Source: Henriciella sp. AS95 (GTDB taxonomy: Bacteria; Pseudomonadota; Alphaproteobacteria; Caulobacterales; Hyphomonadaceae). Taken from it: a stretch of DNA of 64,000 nt. The stretch spans positions 2,232,001-2,296,000 of the forward strand of contig NZ_JBBMQM010000001.1 of assembly GCF_038900055.1 (NCBI RefSeq), in the 5' to 3' direction. Shown piece by piece: positions 29,335 to 39,117 of this stretch (positions within the stretch are counted from its first letter, which is position 1; every line of letters begins with the position of its first letter). The notes beneath the pieces were generated by a model. That model saw only the letters and a program-made list of their open reading frames with translations, ran no database searches and was not told the origin of the DNA. The translations under genes and the position numbers were made by a program.

Positions 29335-29589
29335 ATGTCGTCAGATAAAAAACAGAACTTGCAAGATACCTTCCTCAATGCTGTCCGAAAGTCGCGTACC
29401 CCGCTCACCATCTTTCTCGTGAATGGTGTTAAGCTGCAGGGCGTTGTTACGTGGTTTGATAATTTCTGCGTTCTACTCCGCGGTGATGGGCGCCCCCCTC
29501 AGCTGGTTTACAAGCATGCCATATCGACAATTGCACCGGGTGCTCCGGTCCAGTTGTTTGATGAGGAAAAATCAACGGATCAAGATTGA
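29335..29589 (+). CDS. hfq: RNA chaperone Hfq
   Basis: Hfq forms a hexameric ring that helps small RNAs pair with mRNAs. The 84-residue protein shows the Sm1 motif ([20 protein letters not shown]) and Sm2 motif with YKHAIST, containing the RNA-binding Lys-His pair; the short C-terminal tail is typical of alphaproteobacteria. The frame is open 15 codons further upstream, but the ATG at 29335 matches the family start. Its TGA overlaps the TTG start of hflX by four bases, the usual hfq-hflX order. Confidence 0.97.
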   Translation: MSSDKKQNLQDTFLNAVRKSRTPLTIFLVNGVKLQGVVTWFDNFCVLLRGDGRPPQLVYKHAISTIAPGAPVQLFDEEKSTDQD

Positions 29590-30917
29590 GCGCAGAGCTC
29601 ATTGACCGAACGCCAGCGGAAGATCGCGCGGGCGTCATCATACCCTGGACGCACCTGGTTGATCGACCAGACCGAGAACGCCTCAGCGAAACGACCGGTT
29701 TGGTCGAGGCGCTGGGATGCAATCTCGCTTTCCTGCGTGCCGAAAATATCCGCAAGCCAAGCGCATCGCATCTCCTGTCTGGCGGTATTCTTGAACGGTT
29801 GAAGGCCGACATCGAGGAGGCGGGCTGCACGCTCTGCGTCATCGACGCTGCGCTGAGCCCGGTGCAGCAACGCAACCTTGAAAACGTCCTGAATACCAAG
29901 GTCATAGACCGGACCGGCCTTATTCTTGAAATCTTTGGCCTTCGTGCCCGGACCAAGGAAGGTAAGCTTCAGGTCGAACTGGCACGGCTATTGTATGAAC
30001 GCTCCAGGCTTGTGCGCACATGGACCCACCTCGAGCGCCAGCGCGGCGGCGGCGGTTTTCTGAGTGGCCCCGGCGAAACCCAGCTCGAAGCGGACCGGCG
30101 GATGCTCGATCGACAGCTTGCATCGTTGAAAGCCGAGCTTGAAGATGTGAAGCGGACGCGTTCCTTGCAAAGAGATGGCCGTCGCCAGGCGGGCTTTCCG
30201 GTGATTGCGCTGGTTGGTTATACAAACGCAGGCAAGTCCACGCTCTTCAACAGGATGACCGGCGCGAATGTTTTTGCCCGCGACATGCCTTTTGCAACCC
30301 TCGACCCTACCATCAGACGTATTGAGTTGCCCCAGATGAGCGATGGCGCTCTGGTCGACACGGTGGGTTTCATCACTGACTTGCCGACCCACCTTATCGA
30401 CAGTTTTCGTGCGACCCTTGAGGAGACGCTGGATGCTGACCTGCTTATCCACGTTCGCGATCGATCAAGTCCGTTCGATGAGGAGCGAAAGCAGGATGTC
30501 TTGAAGGTGCTAAAAAGACTGCAACAGGAATCGGGCAAGGATCTTCCGCCGATAATTGAAGCGTGGAACAAGGTCGATCTCCTACCGCAGGATATTCAGG
30601 ATTCCATGGGCATGTCTGCGCGGTCCGGTTTGCACGAAACCCCATCCGTCGTCACGTCCGCATTGACCGGTCAAGGCATTGACGACCTCGTTGCGCTCAT
30701 CGTGCGCTCTATCCAGGAAGATCTGGCAAGCTTCAGAGTCGCACTCAAGCCCGAACACGGCGCTGCGCGCGCATGGCTCTACGAGCACGGGTCGGTGGAC
30801 GAAGAGACTGTGCTGGATGACGGGTCAGTCGAGCTTCGGGTGGCCTTGAGCGAGAAGTACAAGGGGCGGTTCGATGCCGAATTTCCAGACCTCAAAACCC
30901 ACCTGCGGCCGATGTGA
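29586..30917 (+). CDS. hflX: Ribosome-associated GTPase HflX
   Basis: HflX is a GTPase that splits stalled ribosomes, particularly under heat stress. The 443-residue protein has the N-terminal HflX domain (about 1-180, including [17 protein letters not shown] [18 protein letters not shown]), then the G domain with G1 [10 protein letters not shown]3 DTVGFI and G4 NKVDLL. The start appears to be TTG at 29586, overlapping the hfq stop. It ends one base before the end of the convergent tyrS gene. Confidence 0.95.
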   Translation: MSAELIDRTPAEDRAGVIIPWTHLVDRPDRERLSETTGLVEALGCNLAFLRAENIRKPSASHLLSGGILERLKADIEEAGCTLCVIDAALSPVQQRNLENVLNTKVIDRTGLILEIFGLRARTKEGKLQVELARLLYERSRLVRTWTHLERQRGGGGFLSGPGETQLEADRRMLDRQLASLKAELEDVKRTRSLQRDGRRQAGFPVIALVGYTNAGKSTLFNRMTGANVFARDMPFATLDPTIRRIELPQMSDGALVDTVGFITDLPTHLIDSFRATLEETLDADLLIHVRDRSSPFDEERKQDVLKVLKRLQQESGKDLPPIIEAWNKVDLLPQDIQDSMGMSARSGLHETPSVVTSALTGQGIDDLVALIVRSIQEDLASFRVALKPEHGAARAWLYEHGSVDEETVLDDGSVELRVALSEKYKGRFDAEFPDLKTHLRPM

Positions 30918-30918
30918 C

Positions 30919-32172
30919 CTATATTGGCTTGATCAGGGCGTGCCGTTTTTTTCCGGCTGACAGTTTGATCACGCCGTCATCAGAAACGTCTGCCTCGGTC
31001 AGAACGCCATTCTGATCGGACACGGCTTTGTCATTCACTTTTGCCGCGCCTTGTTTGATCAGCCGTCGAGCCTCGCCATTCGATTGTGACAGGCCCGCCG
31101 CTGTGAACGCCGCCGCCACAAGCATGCCAGCCTGAATGTCAACAAGCGGCACTTCCGTTGTTGGCAGAGCTTCATCGACGCTGCCGTTACCGAAGACTGC
31201 GGCTGCAGCTCGCTCGGACTCGGCTGCGGCGTCGGCGCCATGCAGGAGTGTCGTCGTCGCGGTAGCGAGGGCGATCTTTGCGGTATTGATCTCCGCGCCC
31301 TCGAGCGCTTCAAGCTTTTCGATTTCGTCGATTGGCAGGTCCGTGAAAAGGCGAAGGAACCTGCCAACATCGGCGTCTTCGGTATTCCGCCAGAATTGCC
31401 AATATTCGTACGGAGACTTGCGATCAGCGTTCAACCAGACAGCCCCATCGGCCGTCTTGCCCATCTTTCCGCCTGAAGCAGTGGTGATGAGGTAGGACGT
31501 CAGACCGAATGCCTCGCCGTCAGCGACGCGTCGCGTGAGCTCGACACCATTGACTATATTGCCCCATTGATCTGAGCCGCCGAGCTGTAGACGGACATTA
31601 AGTCTGCGGTAAAGCTCAAGAAAATCATAGGCTTGGAGCAGCATGTAGTTGAATTCCAGGAACGTATATGGCTGCTCGTTGCGCAGGCGGCGGTCGACCG
31701 TCTCCTGCTTGATCATCGTATTGATTGTGAAATGCACGCCGTAGTCCCGCAGGAATTCCACGTAGCCAATCTTCGATAGCCAATCGTCATTATTGACCAT
31801 GATGGCGTCGGTCGGTCCGTCACCGAAGGTCAGGAAAGGCTCGAACGCTTTCTTGATGCCCTCCATGTTGGATGCGATCTGCTCATCGGTGAGCAGCGGA
31901 CGTGACTTTTCCTTGTCTGTCGGGTCACCAACTTTTGTAGTGCCGCCGCCCATCAGGACGACCGGCTTTCCGCCTGCTTGCTGCAGACGGCGCAGCATCA
32001 TGATCTGAAGCAGGGAGCCGACATGCAGACTGTCAGCCGTCGCGTCGAAGCCGATATAGCCGATTGGAGTCTCACTGAGGCAATACTCATCCAGCGATTC
32101 CGGATGAGTGATCTGCTTTATAAATCCGCGCTCTTCGAGCGTGCGAAGAAACTCTGATTTGTACTGGCTCAT
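30919..32172 (-). CDS. tyrS: Tyrosyl-tRNA synthetase
   Basis: TyrS charges tRNA-Tyr. The 417-residue protein is a class I synthetase with the HIGH-like HVGS motif near residue 48, the tyrosine-binding segment EFNYMLLQAYDF, GGSDQWGN and the KMSKS-like KMGKT near residue 233, and a C-terminal S4 RNA-binding domain (about 350-410, RRLIKQGAAKVN). Length is standard for the bacterial TyrS-alpha type. It is 119 bases downstream of the alpha/beta hydrolase gene on the same strand, with a weak hairpin between them. Confidence 0.97.
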   Translation of the reverse strand: MSQYKSEFLRTLEERGFIKQITHPESLDEYCLSETPIGYIGFDATADSLHVGSLLQIMMLRRLQQAGGKPVVLMGGGTTKVGDPTDKEKSRPLLTDEQIASNMEGIKKAFEPFLTFGDGPTDAIMVNNDDWLSKIGYVEFLRDYGVHFTINTMIKQETVDRRLRNEQPYTFLEFNYMLLQAYDFLELYRRLNVRLQLGGSDQWGNIVNGVELTRRVADGEAFGLTSYLITTASGGKMGKTADGAVWLNADRKSPYEYWQFWRNTEDADVGRFLRLFTDLPIDEIEKLEALEGAEINTAKIALATATTTLLHGADAAAESERAAAAVFGNGSVDEALPTTEVPLVDIQAGMLVAAAFTAAGLSQSNGEARRLIKQGAAKVNDKAVSDQNGVLTEADVSDDGVIKLSAGKKRHALIKPI

Positions 32173-32248
32173 GCATCGAACTCCATTATCGAGAGCGCTG
32201 CTAACATGGGAGCGGTCGAGAACGGAATAGGAGACTGAAAGAAGAGCT

Positions 32249-32275
32249 GCCCAGCGAGGCTAAACGCCGCTGAGC
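32249..32275 (-). terminator. Weak hairpin between the hydrolase gene and tyrS
   Basis: On the minus strand GCTCAGCG pairs with CGCTGGGC (8 bp, one G-U pair) around an 11-base loop, followed by the pyrimidine-rich AGCTCTTCTTTC. It lies 17 bases after the hydrolase stop codon. It may be a partial terminator or leader structure of tyrS; there is no T-box-like element. Confidence 0.28.
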
Positions 32276-32291
32276 GACCCATCACTAAAAC

Positions 32292-33053
32292 CTATTCGTC
32301 GTCGATATCGCCGTCGTCGCCGTCCAAGTCTTCATCGGCATTGGCTTTATTGGCAATCGCTGCCTGGCCGCGAATTTTCTTGGTGTCGACTTCGGCGCGC
32401 ATCTTTTGCTCATCTTCGATCAGACGACGGTCGACATAGGTTTCGCACAGCGCAAGAAGTTCATCCTGCTTGCCCTGGAAGAAATGGTTCGCACCGGCGA
32501 TAGAGTCGCGCTCGATGACTTCACCTTTTTGCACACGGACCTTGGTCAAAGCGCGCTCGACGTCCTTCGGGCCGGAAATCTTGTCGGCTTCGCCCGAGAT
32601 GATCAGGCCGGAAGCCGGGCAGGGGGCCAGGAACGACAAGTCGTAATGGTTGCACGGCGGCGCAATGGCGAGGAAGCCATCGATTTCAGGCCGGCGCATC
32701 AGTAGCTGCAGCGTGATCCAGGCACCAAACGAGTATCCGGCGCACCAGACAAAGCGCGGGCTTTCAGTGAGGTTTTCCATATAATCGAGCACATAGGCGG
32801 CGTCTTCGAGTTCGCCGACGCCTTGGTCGTAAACGCCCTGGGAGCGGCCGACGCCTCGCGTATTAAACCGAAGGACACCAAAGCCGCGCTTTTCAAACAT
32901 CTGGAAGAGACGGATGGTGATGGGATCCTGCATCGTGCCACCGGCGCGGGGATGCGGGTGAAGGATGAGCGCGATGGGTGCCCCTTCCTGGGGTGGCTCT
33001 GTGTAACGAGCTTCAATTCGACCTGCCGGACCGGGGATGATGAGTTCTGCCAT
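32292..33053 (-). CDS. Alpha/beta hydrolase with acidic C-terminal tail
   Basis: A 253-residue alpha/beta hydrolase of the small 'dienelactone hydrolase-like' type. Seen are the oxyanion-region HPHPRAGGTMQDP, the nucleophile elbow GYSFGAW (Ser near residue 107), an Asp in SGEADKISGP and the catalytic His in GANHFFQGK. The natural substrate is unknown. The last 17 residues are strongly acidic (DEDLDGDDGDIDDE), an unusual tail of unknown role. The frame is open 73 codons further upstream, but the ATG at 33053 begins the conserved protein and is preceded by AGAGAGG. It is divergent from the SUF cluster, with 117 bases between the starts. Confidence 0.85.
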   Translation of the reverse strand: MAELIIPGPAGRIEARYTEPPQEGAPIALILHPHPRAGGTMQDPITIRLFQMFEKRGFGVLRFNTRGVGRSQGVYDQGVGELEDAAYVLDYMENLTESPRFVWCAGYSFGAWITLQLLMRRPEIDGFLAIAPPCNHYDLSFLAPCPASGLIISGEADKISGPKDVERALTKVRVQKGEVIERDSIAGANHFFQGKQDELLALCETYVDRRLIEDEQKMRAEVDTKKIRGQAAIANKANADEDLDGDDGDIDDE

Positions 33054-33170
33054 TTGAGGCGCCTCTCTGACTTGCGCTGCGAGCATTGGAAGGTGGCGCT
33101 TTAGGCGAAAGCAGCAATGAAATGCAAGTTTTTGTGTAAGATCGCCCCGTGTTATCTTAGACAGGCACCT

Positions 33171-34313
33171 ATGATTTACGCAGATTACAATGCAACTGCA
33201 CCGCTCAGGGATGAGGCAAGACGTGCCATGCTTGTCGCGCTGGATGCTGGCGCAAACCCTTCGAGCGTTCATGCGCCGGGGCGCGCCGCGCGAAAGATCC
33301 TGGAAACCGCGCGGCGCCAGGTTGCAACGGCCGTGGGCGGTATTGCCAGTGACGTCATCTTCACATCAGGAGGGACCGAGGCGATCGCGCTTGCGATCCA
33401 TGGGGCTGTCGCCAAACTGGATGGCGACTGCACGCTCATTGTTTCAGCCATCGAACACGAAGCGAGCGCCAAGAATGCCGGATTCGCGAATGTTCCGGTT
33501 GAAACGACATACGTCCTGCCGACTGGGGAAGTTGATCTGAATGCGCTTTCTGATCGCTTGAAGGCATGGGACACTTCGCGTTCGGGCACGCCTATTCTTG
33601 TGCTGATGCTTGCAAATAATGAGACGGGGGTCATTCAGCCTGTTACCGAAGCGGCAAGCCTGGTGCGCGAAGCGGGAGGTTTGACCATTTGCGACGGGGT
33701 TCAGGGGCTTGGAAAGCTGCCCGTCAATGTCTCACTTCTGGGTGTGGATTATCTCACCTTGTCTGCCCACAAGGCTGGCGGCCCGCAAGGCGCTGGCGCG
33801 TTGTGGCTCAGAAGTGGCGCTCCATTAAAAGCGAAACTCCATGGTGGCGGCCAGGAGCGGTCTCTTCGATCCGGCACGGAAAACCTGTCCGGCATTGCTG
33901 GATTTGGCGCTGCCGCTGAAGCGGCTGTCACAGACCTTCCCGCCATGGAGGGGCTAGCGGCGTTGCGTGATGCGATGGAGCAGCGTTTGAAAGCGGAAGG
34001 CCAGGTTACCGTATTCGGAGAGCAGGCCAAGCGTCTGCCAAATACGTCGAACTTTGCGATTGAAGGCTTTCGGGCAGAGACGCAGGTCATGGCGATGGAT
34101 CTGGCGGGGGTGGCCGTGTCGTCCGGATCCGCGTGTTCGAGCGGCAAAGTCAAAAGATCGCTGGTGCTATCTGCTATGGGCGCCCCGGACTCTCTTGCGG
34201 AGTGTGCAATACGCACCAGTTATGGTTGGAAGACCAAACAAGAAGATTTTGATCTAACGGCAGACGCATGGCTGGAAGCAGCGCGCCGGCGCAAATTGAA
34301 GGAGACAGCCTGA
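33171..34313 (+). CDS. Cysteine desulfurase, NifS/IscS-like (class I), first gene of SUF cluster
   Basis: A PLP-dependent enzyme that takes sulfur from cysteine as a persulfide for Fe-S assembly. The 380-residue protein starts [12 protein letters not shown], has the cofactor His in IEHEASAKN, the PLP lysine in [11 protein letters not shown] (about residue 200) and the active-site Cys in [14 protein letters not shown] near 322, on the long loop typical of class I (NifS/IscS). The frame is open upstream to 33117, but the ATG at 33171 begins the conserved protein. A second, class II desulfurase (sufS) lies at the other end of the cluster. A possible promoter (TATCTT at 33153-33158) would leave only a very short leader. 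Confidence 0.92.
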   Translation: MIYADYNATAPLRDEARRAMLVALDAGANPSSVHAPGRAARKILETARRQVATAVGGIASDVIFTSGGTEAIALAIHGAVAKLDGDCTLIVSAIEHEASAKNAGFANVPVETTYVLPTGEVDLNALSDRLKAWDTSRSGTPILVLMLANNETGVIQPVTEAASLVREAGGLTICDGVQGLGKLPVNVSLLGVDYLTLSAHKAGGPQGAGALWLRSGAPLKAKLHGGGQERSLRSGTENLSGIAGFGAAAEAAVTDLPAMEGLAALRDAMEQRLKAEGQVTVFGEQAKRLPNTSNFAIEGFRAETQVMAMDLAGVAVSSGSACSSGKVKRSLVLSAMGAPDSLAECAIRTSYGWKTKQEDFDLTADAWLEAARRRKLKETA

Positions 34314-34314
34314 C

Positions 34315-35856
34315 ATGGCTGATGACGTCAAAGTAAAAGAAGGCATCGACGCGAGTACGGTTGCTGCGGCCAAAGCCCTGCAATCGGAAAACTACTCTGC
34401 CGGCTTCAAGACCGACATCGAAACCGAGTATGCGCCAAAAGGCCTGAGCGAAGAGGTCATTCGCTTCATCTCAGAGAAAAAGGGTGAACCGTCCTGGATG
34501 CTGGACTGGCGTCTGAAAGCGTATGAGCGTTGGCAGACCATGGAAGAGCCGGAATGGGCCAAGGTCGAGTACGAAAAGGTCGATTATCAGGACATCTACT
34601 ACTACGCAGCGCCCAAGTCCGGGGCAAAGTATGATTCCATCGACGATGTGCCGAAGGAAATTCTGGAGACCTACGAAAAGCTGGGAATTCCGCTCCGGGA
34701 AGCAGAAGTCTTGCTCGGCGTTGAAGGGGCTGCCGATACTGCAGCCGATGCTCGAGGGACAACTCAGCCAGCCGGTTCGCGCGTTGCCGTGGATGCGGTC
34801 TTTGATTCGGTGTCCGTGGCGACAACCTTTCGAAAGGAACTCGAGAAGGCCGGCGTGATCTTCATGTCGATTTCCGAGGCCCTACGAGAGCACCCGGAGC
34901 TCGTGAAAAAATATCTGGGAACGGTAGTGCCGCAGTCAGATAATTTCTTCGCGACCCTGAACAGCGCTGTCTTTTCAGATGGCACATTTGTGTACGTGCC
35001 CGAGGGCGTGCGCTGTCCCATGGAGCTTTCCACATATTTTCGGATGAATGCTGAGAATACAGGGCAATTTGAACGCACGCTGATCATCGCCGATAAGGGC
35101 GCTTACGTGTCGTATCTGGAAGGCTGCACCGCGCCTATGCGCGATGAAAACCAGCTTCATGCGGCCGTTGTGGAACTGGTCGCGTTGGAAGATGCCGAAA
35201 TCAAATATTCGACGGTCCAGAACTGGTGGCCTGGCGATGAGAACGGCAAGGGCGGTATTTACAATTTCGTGACGAAACGGGGCGATTGCCGTGGTCCTCG
35301 CTCCAAGATTAGCTGGACGCAGGTCGAAACCGGCTCGGCGGTCACCTGGAAATACCCGTCCTGTATTCTACGCGGCGACGATAGCGTGGGTGAATTTTAT
35401 TCGATTGCGGTCACGAATGGCCGTCAGATGGCTGATACCGGGACGAAGATGATTCATCTCGGCAAGAACACGCGGTCCCGTATTATTTCCAAGGGAATTT
35501 CAGCCGGTCGATCGGACAATACTTATCGCGGACTCGTTTCAGTGCATCAAAAAGCAGAAAAGGCGCGCAATTTTACTCAATGTGACTCGCTTCTGATCGG
35601 TGGCGACTGCGGAGCCCACACTGTGCCCTATGTTGAGAACCGGTGCCTCGATGCGCAGCTCGAACACGAAGCGACCACGACGAAGCTTTCAGAGGACCAG
35701 CTGTTCTACGCGCGTCAACGAGGTCTGGGCGAAGAACAGGCCGTTGCCTTGCTCGTGAACGGATTTGTTCGCGACGTCATGCAACACCTGCCAATGGAGT
35801 TCGCGGTGGAAGCGCAGAAACTGCTCGAAGTTAGCCTCGAAGGCAGCGTGGGTTGA
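34315..35856 (+). CDS. sufB: Fe-S cluster assembly scaffold SufB
   Basis: SufB is the scaffold subunit of the SufBC2D complex, where Fe-S clusters are built. The 513-residue product has the N-terminal helical region, the beta-helix core ([23 protein letters not shown] sequence, VTKRGDCRG) and the conserved C-terminal [17 protein letters not shown] with the cysteine implicated in cluster assembly. It begins one base after the nifS-like stop. Its TGA shares a base with the start of the next gene (TGATG). Confidence 0.97.
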   Translation: MADDVKVKEGIDASTVAAAKALQSENYSAGFKTDIETEYAPKGLSEEVIRFISEKKGEPSWMLDWRLKAYERWQTMEEPEWAKVEYEKVDYQDIYYYAAPKSGAKYDSIDDVPKEILETYEKLGIPLREAEVLLGVEGAADTAADARGTTQPAGSRVAVDAVFDSVSVATTFRKELEKAGVIFMSISEALREHPELVKKYLGTVVPQSDNFFATLNSAVFSDGTFVYVPEGVRCPMELSTYFRMNAENTGQFERTLIIADKGAYVSYLEGCTAPMRDENQLHAAVVELVALEDAEIKYSTVQNWWPGDENGKGGIYNFVTKRGDCRGPRSKISWTQVETGSAVTWKYPSCILRGDDSVGEFYSIAVTNGRQMADTGTKMIHLGKNTRSRIISKGISAGRSDNTYRGLVSVHQKAEKARNFTQCDSLLIGGDCGAHTVPYVENRCLDAQLEHEATTTKLSEDQLFYARQRGLGEEQAVALLVNGFVRDVMQHLPMEFAVEAQKLLEVSLEGSVG

Positions 35857-36260
35857 TGGACGAAGCTGCCTTTGCTGATTGGCTGGCGCAGGTAAAAGCG
35901 ACGCTGGACAGCATGGACGGTGCGGCTTTCGCTGAGCTATTCACGAAAGACGCGGTCTTCTTCGAAGCGCCCTTTAATGCGCCTCGAAAAGGACGCGCTG
36001 CCATTCACTCTGCTATCGACGAGATGGCTGGTGTCCGCGAAGACAGCACGTTCTCCGCACATGTCATCGGAATCGAGCCGAATGTTGGCTGGGCGATGTG
36101 GGAAAATACTTTTACGCGCGCGGGAACCGACGACCCGGTTCGCCTTGAAGGCATCCTGAAAGCCAGCTTCGACAGCAATGGTCTGTGCTGTGAGTTTCAG
36201 CAATGGTGGCACAAGCTTGAGCCGGGGCAGGATGACTTGATGAGAGATTTCGATGCTTAG
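35856..36260 (+). CDS. SnoaL/NTF2-like protein of unknown function within the SUF cluster
   Basis: A 134-residue protein that looks like a single NTF2-like (SnoaL) cone fold: an N-terminal helix (WLAQVKATLDSMDGAAFAELF), the strand-helix FFEAPFNAPRKGRAAIHSAI, and C-terminal strands with two adjacent cysteines in GLCCEFQQWW. No catalytic residues identify a reaction. The ATG at 35856 overlaps the sufB stop by one base, so it is probably translated with SufB. SUF operons normally run sufB-sufC-sufD without it. A role in Fe-S assembly is suggested only by position. Confidence 0.72.
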   Translation: MDEAAFADWLAQVKATLDSMDGAAFAELFTKDAVFFEAPFNAPRKGRAAIHSAIDEMAGVREDSTFSAHVIGIEPNVGWAMWENTFTRAGTDDPVRLEGILKASFDSNGLCCEFQQWWHKLEPGQDDLMRDFDA

Positions 36261-36325
36261 GGCTGGCGGTATCAATCTCGCCGCATAGACTGGCGCGGAG
36301 AGCTGATTGAGTCGGACGGAACAAG

Positions 36326-37045
36326 ATGGCGCGCTGGTTTATCATAATTGCGTTGCTCCTCGGAGGGTGCGCCGCTGAGAAACAGCCAGAACCATACTTG
36401 ATTCCGTATAATGGCTACGGTCCGGGTGCCGCCAAGATTGTTCGGTCTGGACAACCTACAGGACAAAGCGGACACGCCCCCGCTGCCTGGTCTGCAGGCG
36501 ATGTGACGGTTTCAAACATCGATTTAGCGCTCGACACATTTCTTTCTCCGGCCGGCGATGAGTTAATCTTGCTGCCCAACCGTCTTCATAAGTCCCAGCT
36601 CGACTTTTCTTTGGAGAGCCTGAAGGTCGTCGATGACTGGCTGAAGGACATCCACACGATCAATCGGTTGCAGGCCGATCAAGGCAGGGCAGGGGAGTCG
36701 TTGATCAGTGACGGACGCGGCGACAATTCGGTCATGTTTGCTGGCCTGTACCTCGGAGAAGTCATCCGTGCCAATTCCGATCTTGAGTGGACCTGGCAGC
36801 GTTTCGACACGTTCATCGCGGCCAATCCTTATTTCTCTGAGCATTACGGCTTCGACCCCGGACTGGACAGTTTCGTCCTTGTGGGGCCTCAGGGTGTAGC
36901 GACTCCTATCAACACGGCGCTAAAACGGGTCCTCGTCGGCAAAGAAGAGAGCTTGCATTTCATCGGAATGCTGCTGATGAACCCCGTCGACCTGGAATCG
37001 GCTGTATCGGGCCAAAACTTCTTCGGCTTGACTGATATCCGCTGA
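36326..37045 (+). CDS. Putative lipoprotein of unknown function within the SUF cluster
   Basis: I do not recognise this 239-residue protein. It has a short signal sequence with a lipobox (ALLLGGC, Cys at residue 15), so it should be a lipid-anchored envelope protein. The mature part contains DFSLESLKVVDDWLKDIH (about 92-110) and MFAGLYLGEVIRAN (about 133-147), a pattern seen in uncharacterised families, and no enzyme motif. ATG at 36326 follows GGAACA. It sits 65 bases after the NTF2-like gene and 56 before sufC. An envelope lipoprotein is an odd passenger in a cytoplasmic Fe-S operon. Confidence 0.72.
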   Translation: MARWFIIIALLLGGCAAEKQPEPYLIPYNGYGPGAAKIVRSGQPTGQSGHAPAAWSAGDVTVSNIDLALDTFLSPAGDELILLPNRLHKSQLDFSLESLKVVDDWLKDIHTINRLQADQGRAGESLISDGRGDNSVMFAGLYLGEVIRANSDLEWTWQRFDTFIAANPYFSEHYGFDPGLDSFVLVGPQGVATPINTALKRVLVGKEESLHFIGMLLMNPVDLESAVSGQNFFGLTDIR

Positions 37046-37101
37046 CCGTCGAGCGCATTCGCCGCACAAACGGGCTTTGAATCCGACCAAGATGTCTCTA
37101 C

Positions 37102-37872
37102 ATGCGCAGCATGTTGAAACTTGATAATCTGCACGCGAGCGTTGGCGACGGTGACGAAGCAAAGCCCATCATAAAGGGGCTTACGCTTGAGGTGCCAAAG
37201 GGCGAAGTCCATGCGATCATGGGCCCCAATGGGGCCGGGAAGTCCACGCTTTCCTATGTTCTGACTGGACGTGAGGGCTATGAGGTTACCGAAGGTAGCG
37301 CTGCGCTGGACGGCGAAGACCTTCTTTCGATGGACCCGGAAGAACGGGCGGCAAAAGGTATTTTTCTATCCTTCCAGTACCCCATCGAAATTCCTGGTGT
37401 TCCCGTGATGACATTCGTTCGCACGGCGATGAACGCACAGAGAAAGCGACGCGGTGAAGACGAGATATCGGCACCTGACTTCATCAAGAAGGCTCGTGAA
37501 GTCGGCGCCACGCTGAAGATCGATTCAGACATGTTAAAGCGCCCATTGAATGTGGGTTTTTCGGGCGGTGAAAAGAAGCGGCTCGAAATCTTCCAGATGA
37601 TGATGCTTGAACCGCGCTTCGCCATTCTGGATGAAACGGATTCCGGACTGGATATTGATGCTCTGAAAACGGTTGCGGATGGCGTAAACGCGCTTCGCCG
37701 GCCCGATCGCGGCATGTTGGTTATCACGCACTATCAGAGACTTCTCGATCATATCAAACCAGACAAAGTGCACGTGCTGGCAAAAGGGCGGATCGTGACT
37801 TCAGGCGGACCGGAACTTGCCCTTCGACTGGAAAAGGAAGGCTATGACGGCATCCTTGGGGAGCCGGCTTGA
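37102..37872 (+). CDS. sufC: Fe-S cluster assembly ATPase SufC
   Basis: SufC is the ABC-type ATPase of the SufBCD complex. The 256 residues contain Walker A GPNGAGKST (about 42-50), the Q-loop FLSFQYPIEIPG, the signature FSGGEKKR, Walker B FAILDETDSGLD and the switch His in VITHYQRLLDH. ATG codons at 37102 and 37111 are both possible starts; the first is given. Its TGA overlaps the TTG start of sufD by four bases. Confidence 0.97.
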   Translation: MRSMLKLDNLHASVGDGDEAKPIIKGLTLEVPKGEVHAIMGPNGAGKSTLSYVLTGREGYEVTEGSAALDGEDLLSMDPEERAAKGIFLSFQYPIEIPGVPVMTFVRTAMNAQRKRRGEDEISAPDFIKKAREVGATLKIDSDMLKRPLNVGFSGGEKKRLEIFQMMMLEPRFAILDETDSGLDIDALKTVADGVNALRRPDRGMLVITHYQRLLDHIKPDKVHVLAKGRIVTSGGPELALRLEKEGYDGILGEPA

Positions 37873-39110
37873 CCTCAGCCAACGTCGATATCCGATTGCG
37901 CCACCCAACCACCGCTGAAGAGCAGCTCTTCGCGAAGTTCGGCTCGCTTGACCCAGATGCGGCCCGCTCCGCCGCATTCCAGGCGTTCGCGCGCACTGGT
38001 TTGCCGCATCGCCGGCTAGAGCAATGGAAATGGACCGATTTTCGCGCGGCCGTGCCAGAGCTTGTCGTTCCAGGCCGGTCGGGGACTGAGCAAAAGATTA
38101 GTTTTCCTGACGATGCGGCCATTCTGCGATTTGATGGCGAAAACTGGAAAGTTCCGCAGTCGCTTCCAGAAGGTATAAGCGTCTACGAAAAGGAAAAAGC
38201 GCAAGGCGTCGGTGAAGCCAAGGAATTGCCTCTTGGAGCGCTGACGGCCTCAATGACGGGCCAACCAGTCAAGAACGACGTATTGATGATAGAAGTCACG
38301 GCAGAGGTGGCTGCGCCGCTTTACTTCGACTTCGACGAACGTGCCGCTGAGTTGGCCTTCACCCGCCTCGCAATCGTCGTTCGCTCAGGCTGTTCCATCA
38401 GTACGGTTGAGCGGTACGCCGGATCAGCAGGTTTTTCCTCGGTTTTATTAGAGTTTGGTCTACAGGACGGCGCATCGGTGGATCGGACCATTGTTCAACG
38501 CGGGACTAAAGACCAGGCTGTCGGCGTCACAACAACGGCGACTCTCGAAAAAGGGGCTTCGTTTGAGCAGACTGCGCTCGGCTTCGGCGCAAAGGTCAGC
38601 CGAGTGGAGACGCATGTCGACTTCGCTGGTACCGACGCCAGTGCGACGATCAATTCTGCCTACCTTGTCGGCGACGGCTACCACATGGATTTTACAAGTC
38701 ATGTCCGTCATGGCGCGGAGTCATGTACAACACGTCAACTGACCAAGGGCGCGGTCGCCAAAGGTGGACGAGGTGTTTTCCAGGGTAAATTTCTTGTCCC
38801 ACGAACAGTAGGGCAGTTTACGGACGCGAACATGCAGCATCAGGCACTGCTGCTTGAGAGTGGTGCTGAAGTCTTCGCGAAACCGGAACTCGAGATTTAT
38901 GCCGACGATGTCGAGTGCGAGCACGGCAACACATCTGGGCAGCTTGATGAAGCCGCTCTGTTTTACATGCGCCAGAGAGGGATACCCGCTAATCAAGCCC
39001 GCGCACTGTTGATTGAAGCTTTCGTCATCGAGGCGCTTGAGGGGGCTCATCCATCTGTCAGAGAGTCGATGATCGAGGCGGCTCGGGCATTTCTCCGTCA
39101 ACAAGGTTAG
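37869..39110 (+). CDS. sufD: Fe-S cluster assembly protein SufD
   Basis: SufD is the SufB paralogue that completes the scaffold complex and takes part in iron acquisition. The 413-residue protein ends with the family signature KPELEIYADDVECEHGNTSG (containing the His equivalent to E. coli His360) and ALFYMRQRGIP. The start is TTG at 37869, overlapping the sufC stop, which suggests dependence on translation of sufC. Confidence 0.95.
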   Translation: MTSANVDIRLRHPTTAEEQLFAKFGSLDPDAARSAAFQAFARTGLPHRRLEQWKWTDFRAAVPELVVPGRSGTEQKISFPDDAAILRFDGENWKVPQSLPEGISVYEKEKAQGVGEAKELPLGALTASMTGQPVKNDVLMIEVTAEVAAPLYFDFDERAAELAFTRLAIVVRSGCSISTVERYAGSAGFSSVLLEFGLQDGASVDRTIVQRGTKDQAVGVTTTATLEKGASFEQTALGFGAKVSRVETHVDFAGTDASATINSAYLVGDGYHMDFTSHVRHGAESCTTRQLTKGAVAKGGRGVFQGKFLVPRTVGQFTDANMQHQALLLESGAEVFAKPELEIYADDVECEHGNTSGQLDEAALFYMRQRGIPANQARALLIEAFVIEALEGAHPSVRESMIEAARAFLRQQG

Positions 39111-39117
39111 GCGCATC

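Noticed and set aside
33132-33158. TTGTGT...TATCTT promoter-like pair before the nifS-like gene.
   Set aside because: The spacing is 15-16 bases and would give a leader of about six bases, so it is not convincing enough to annotate.
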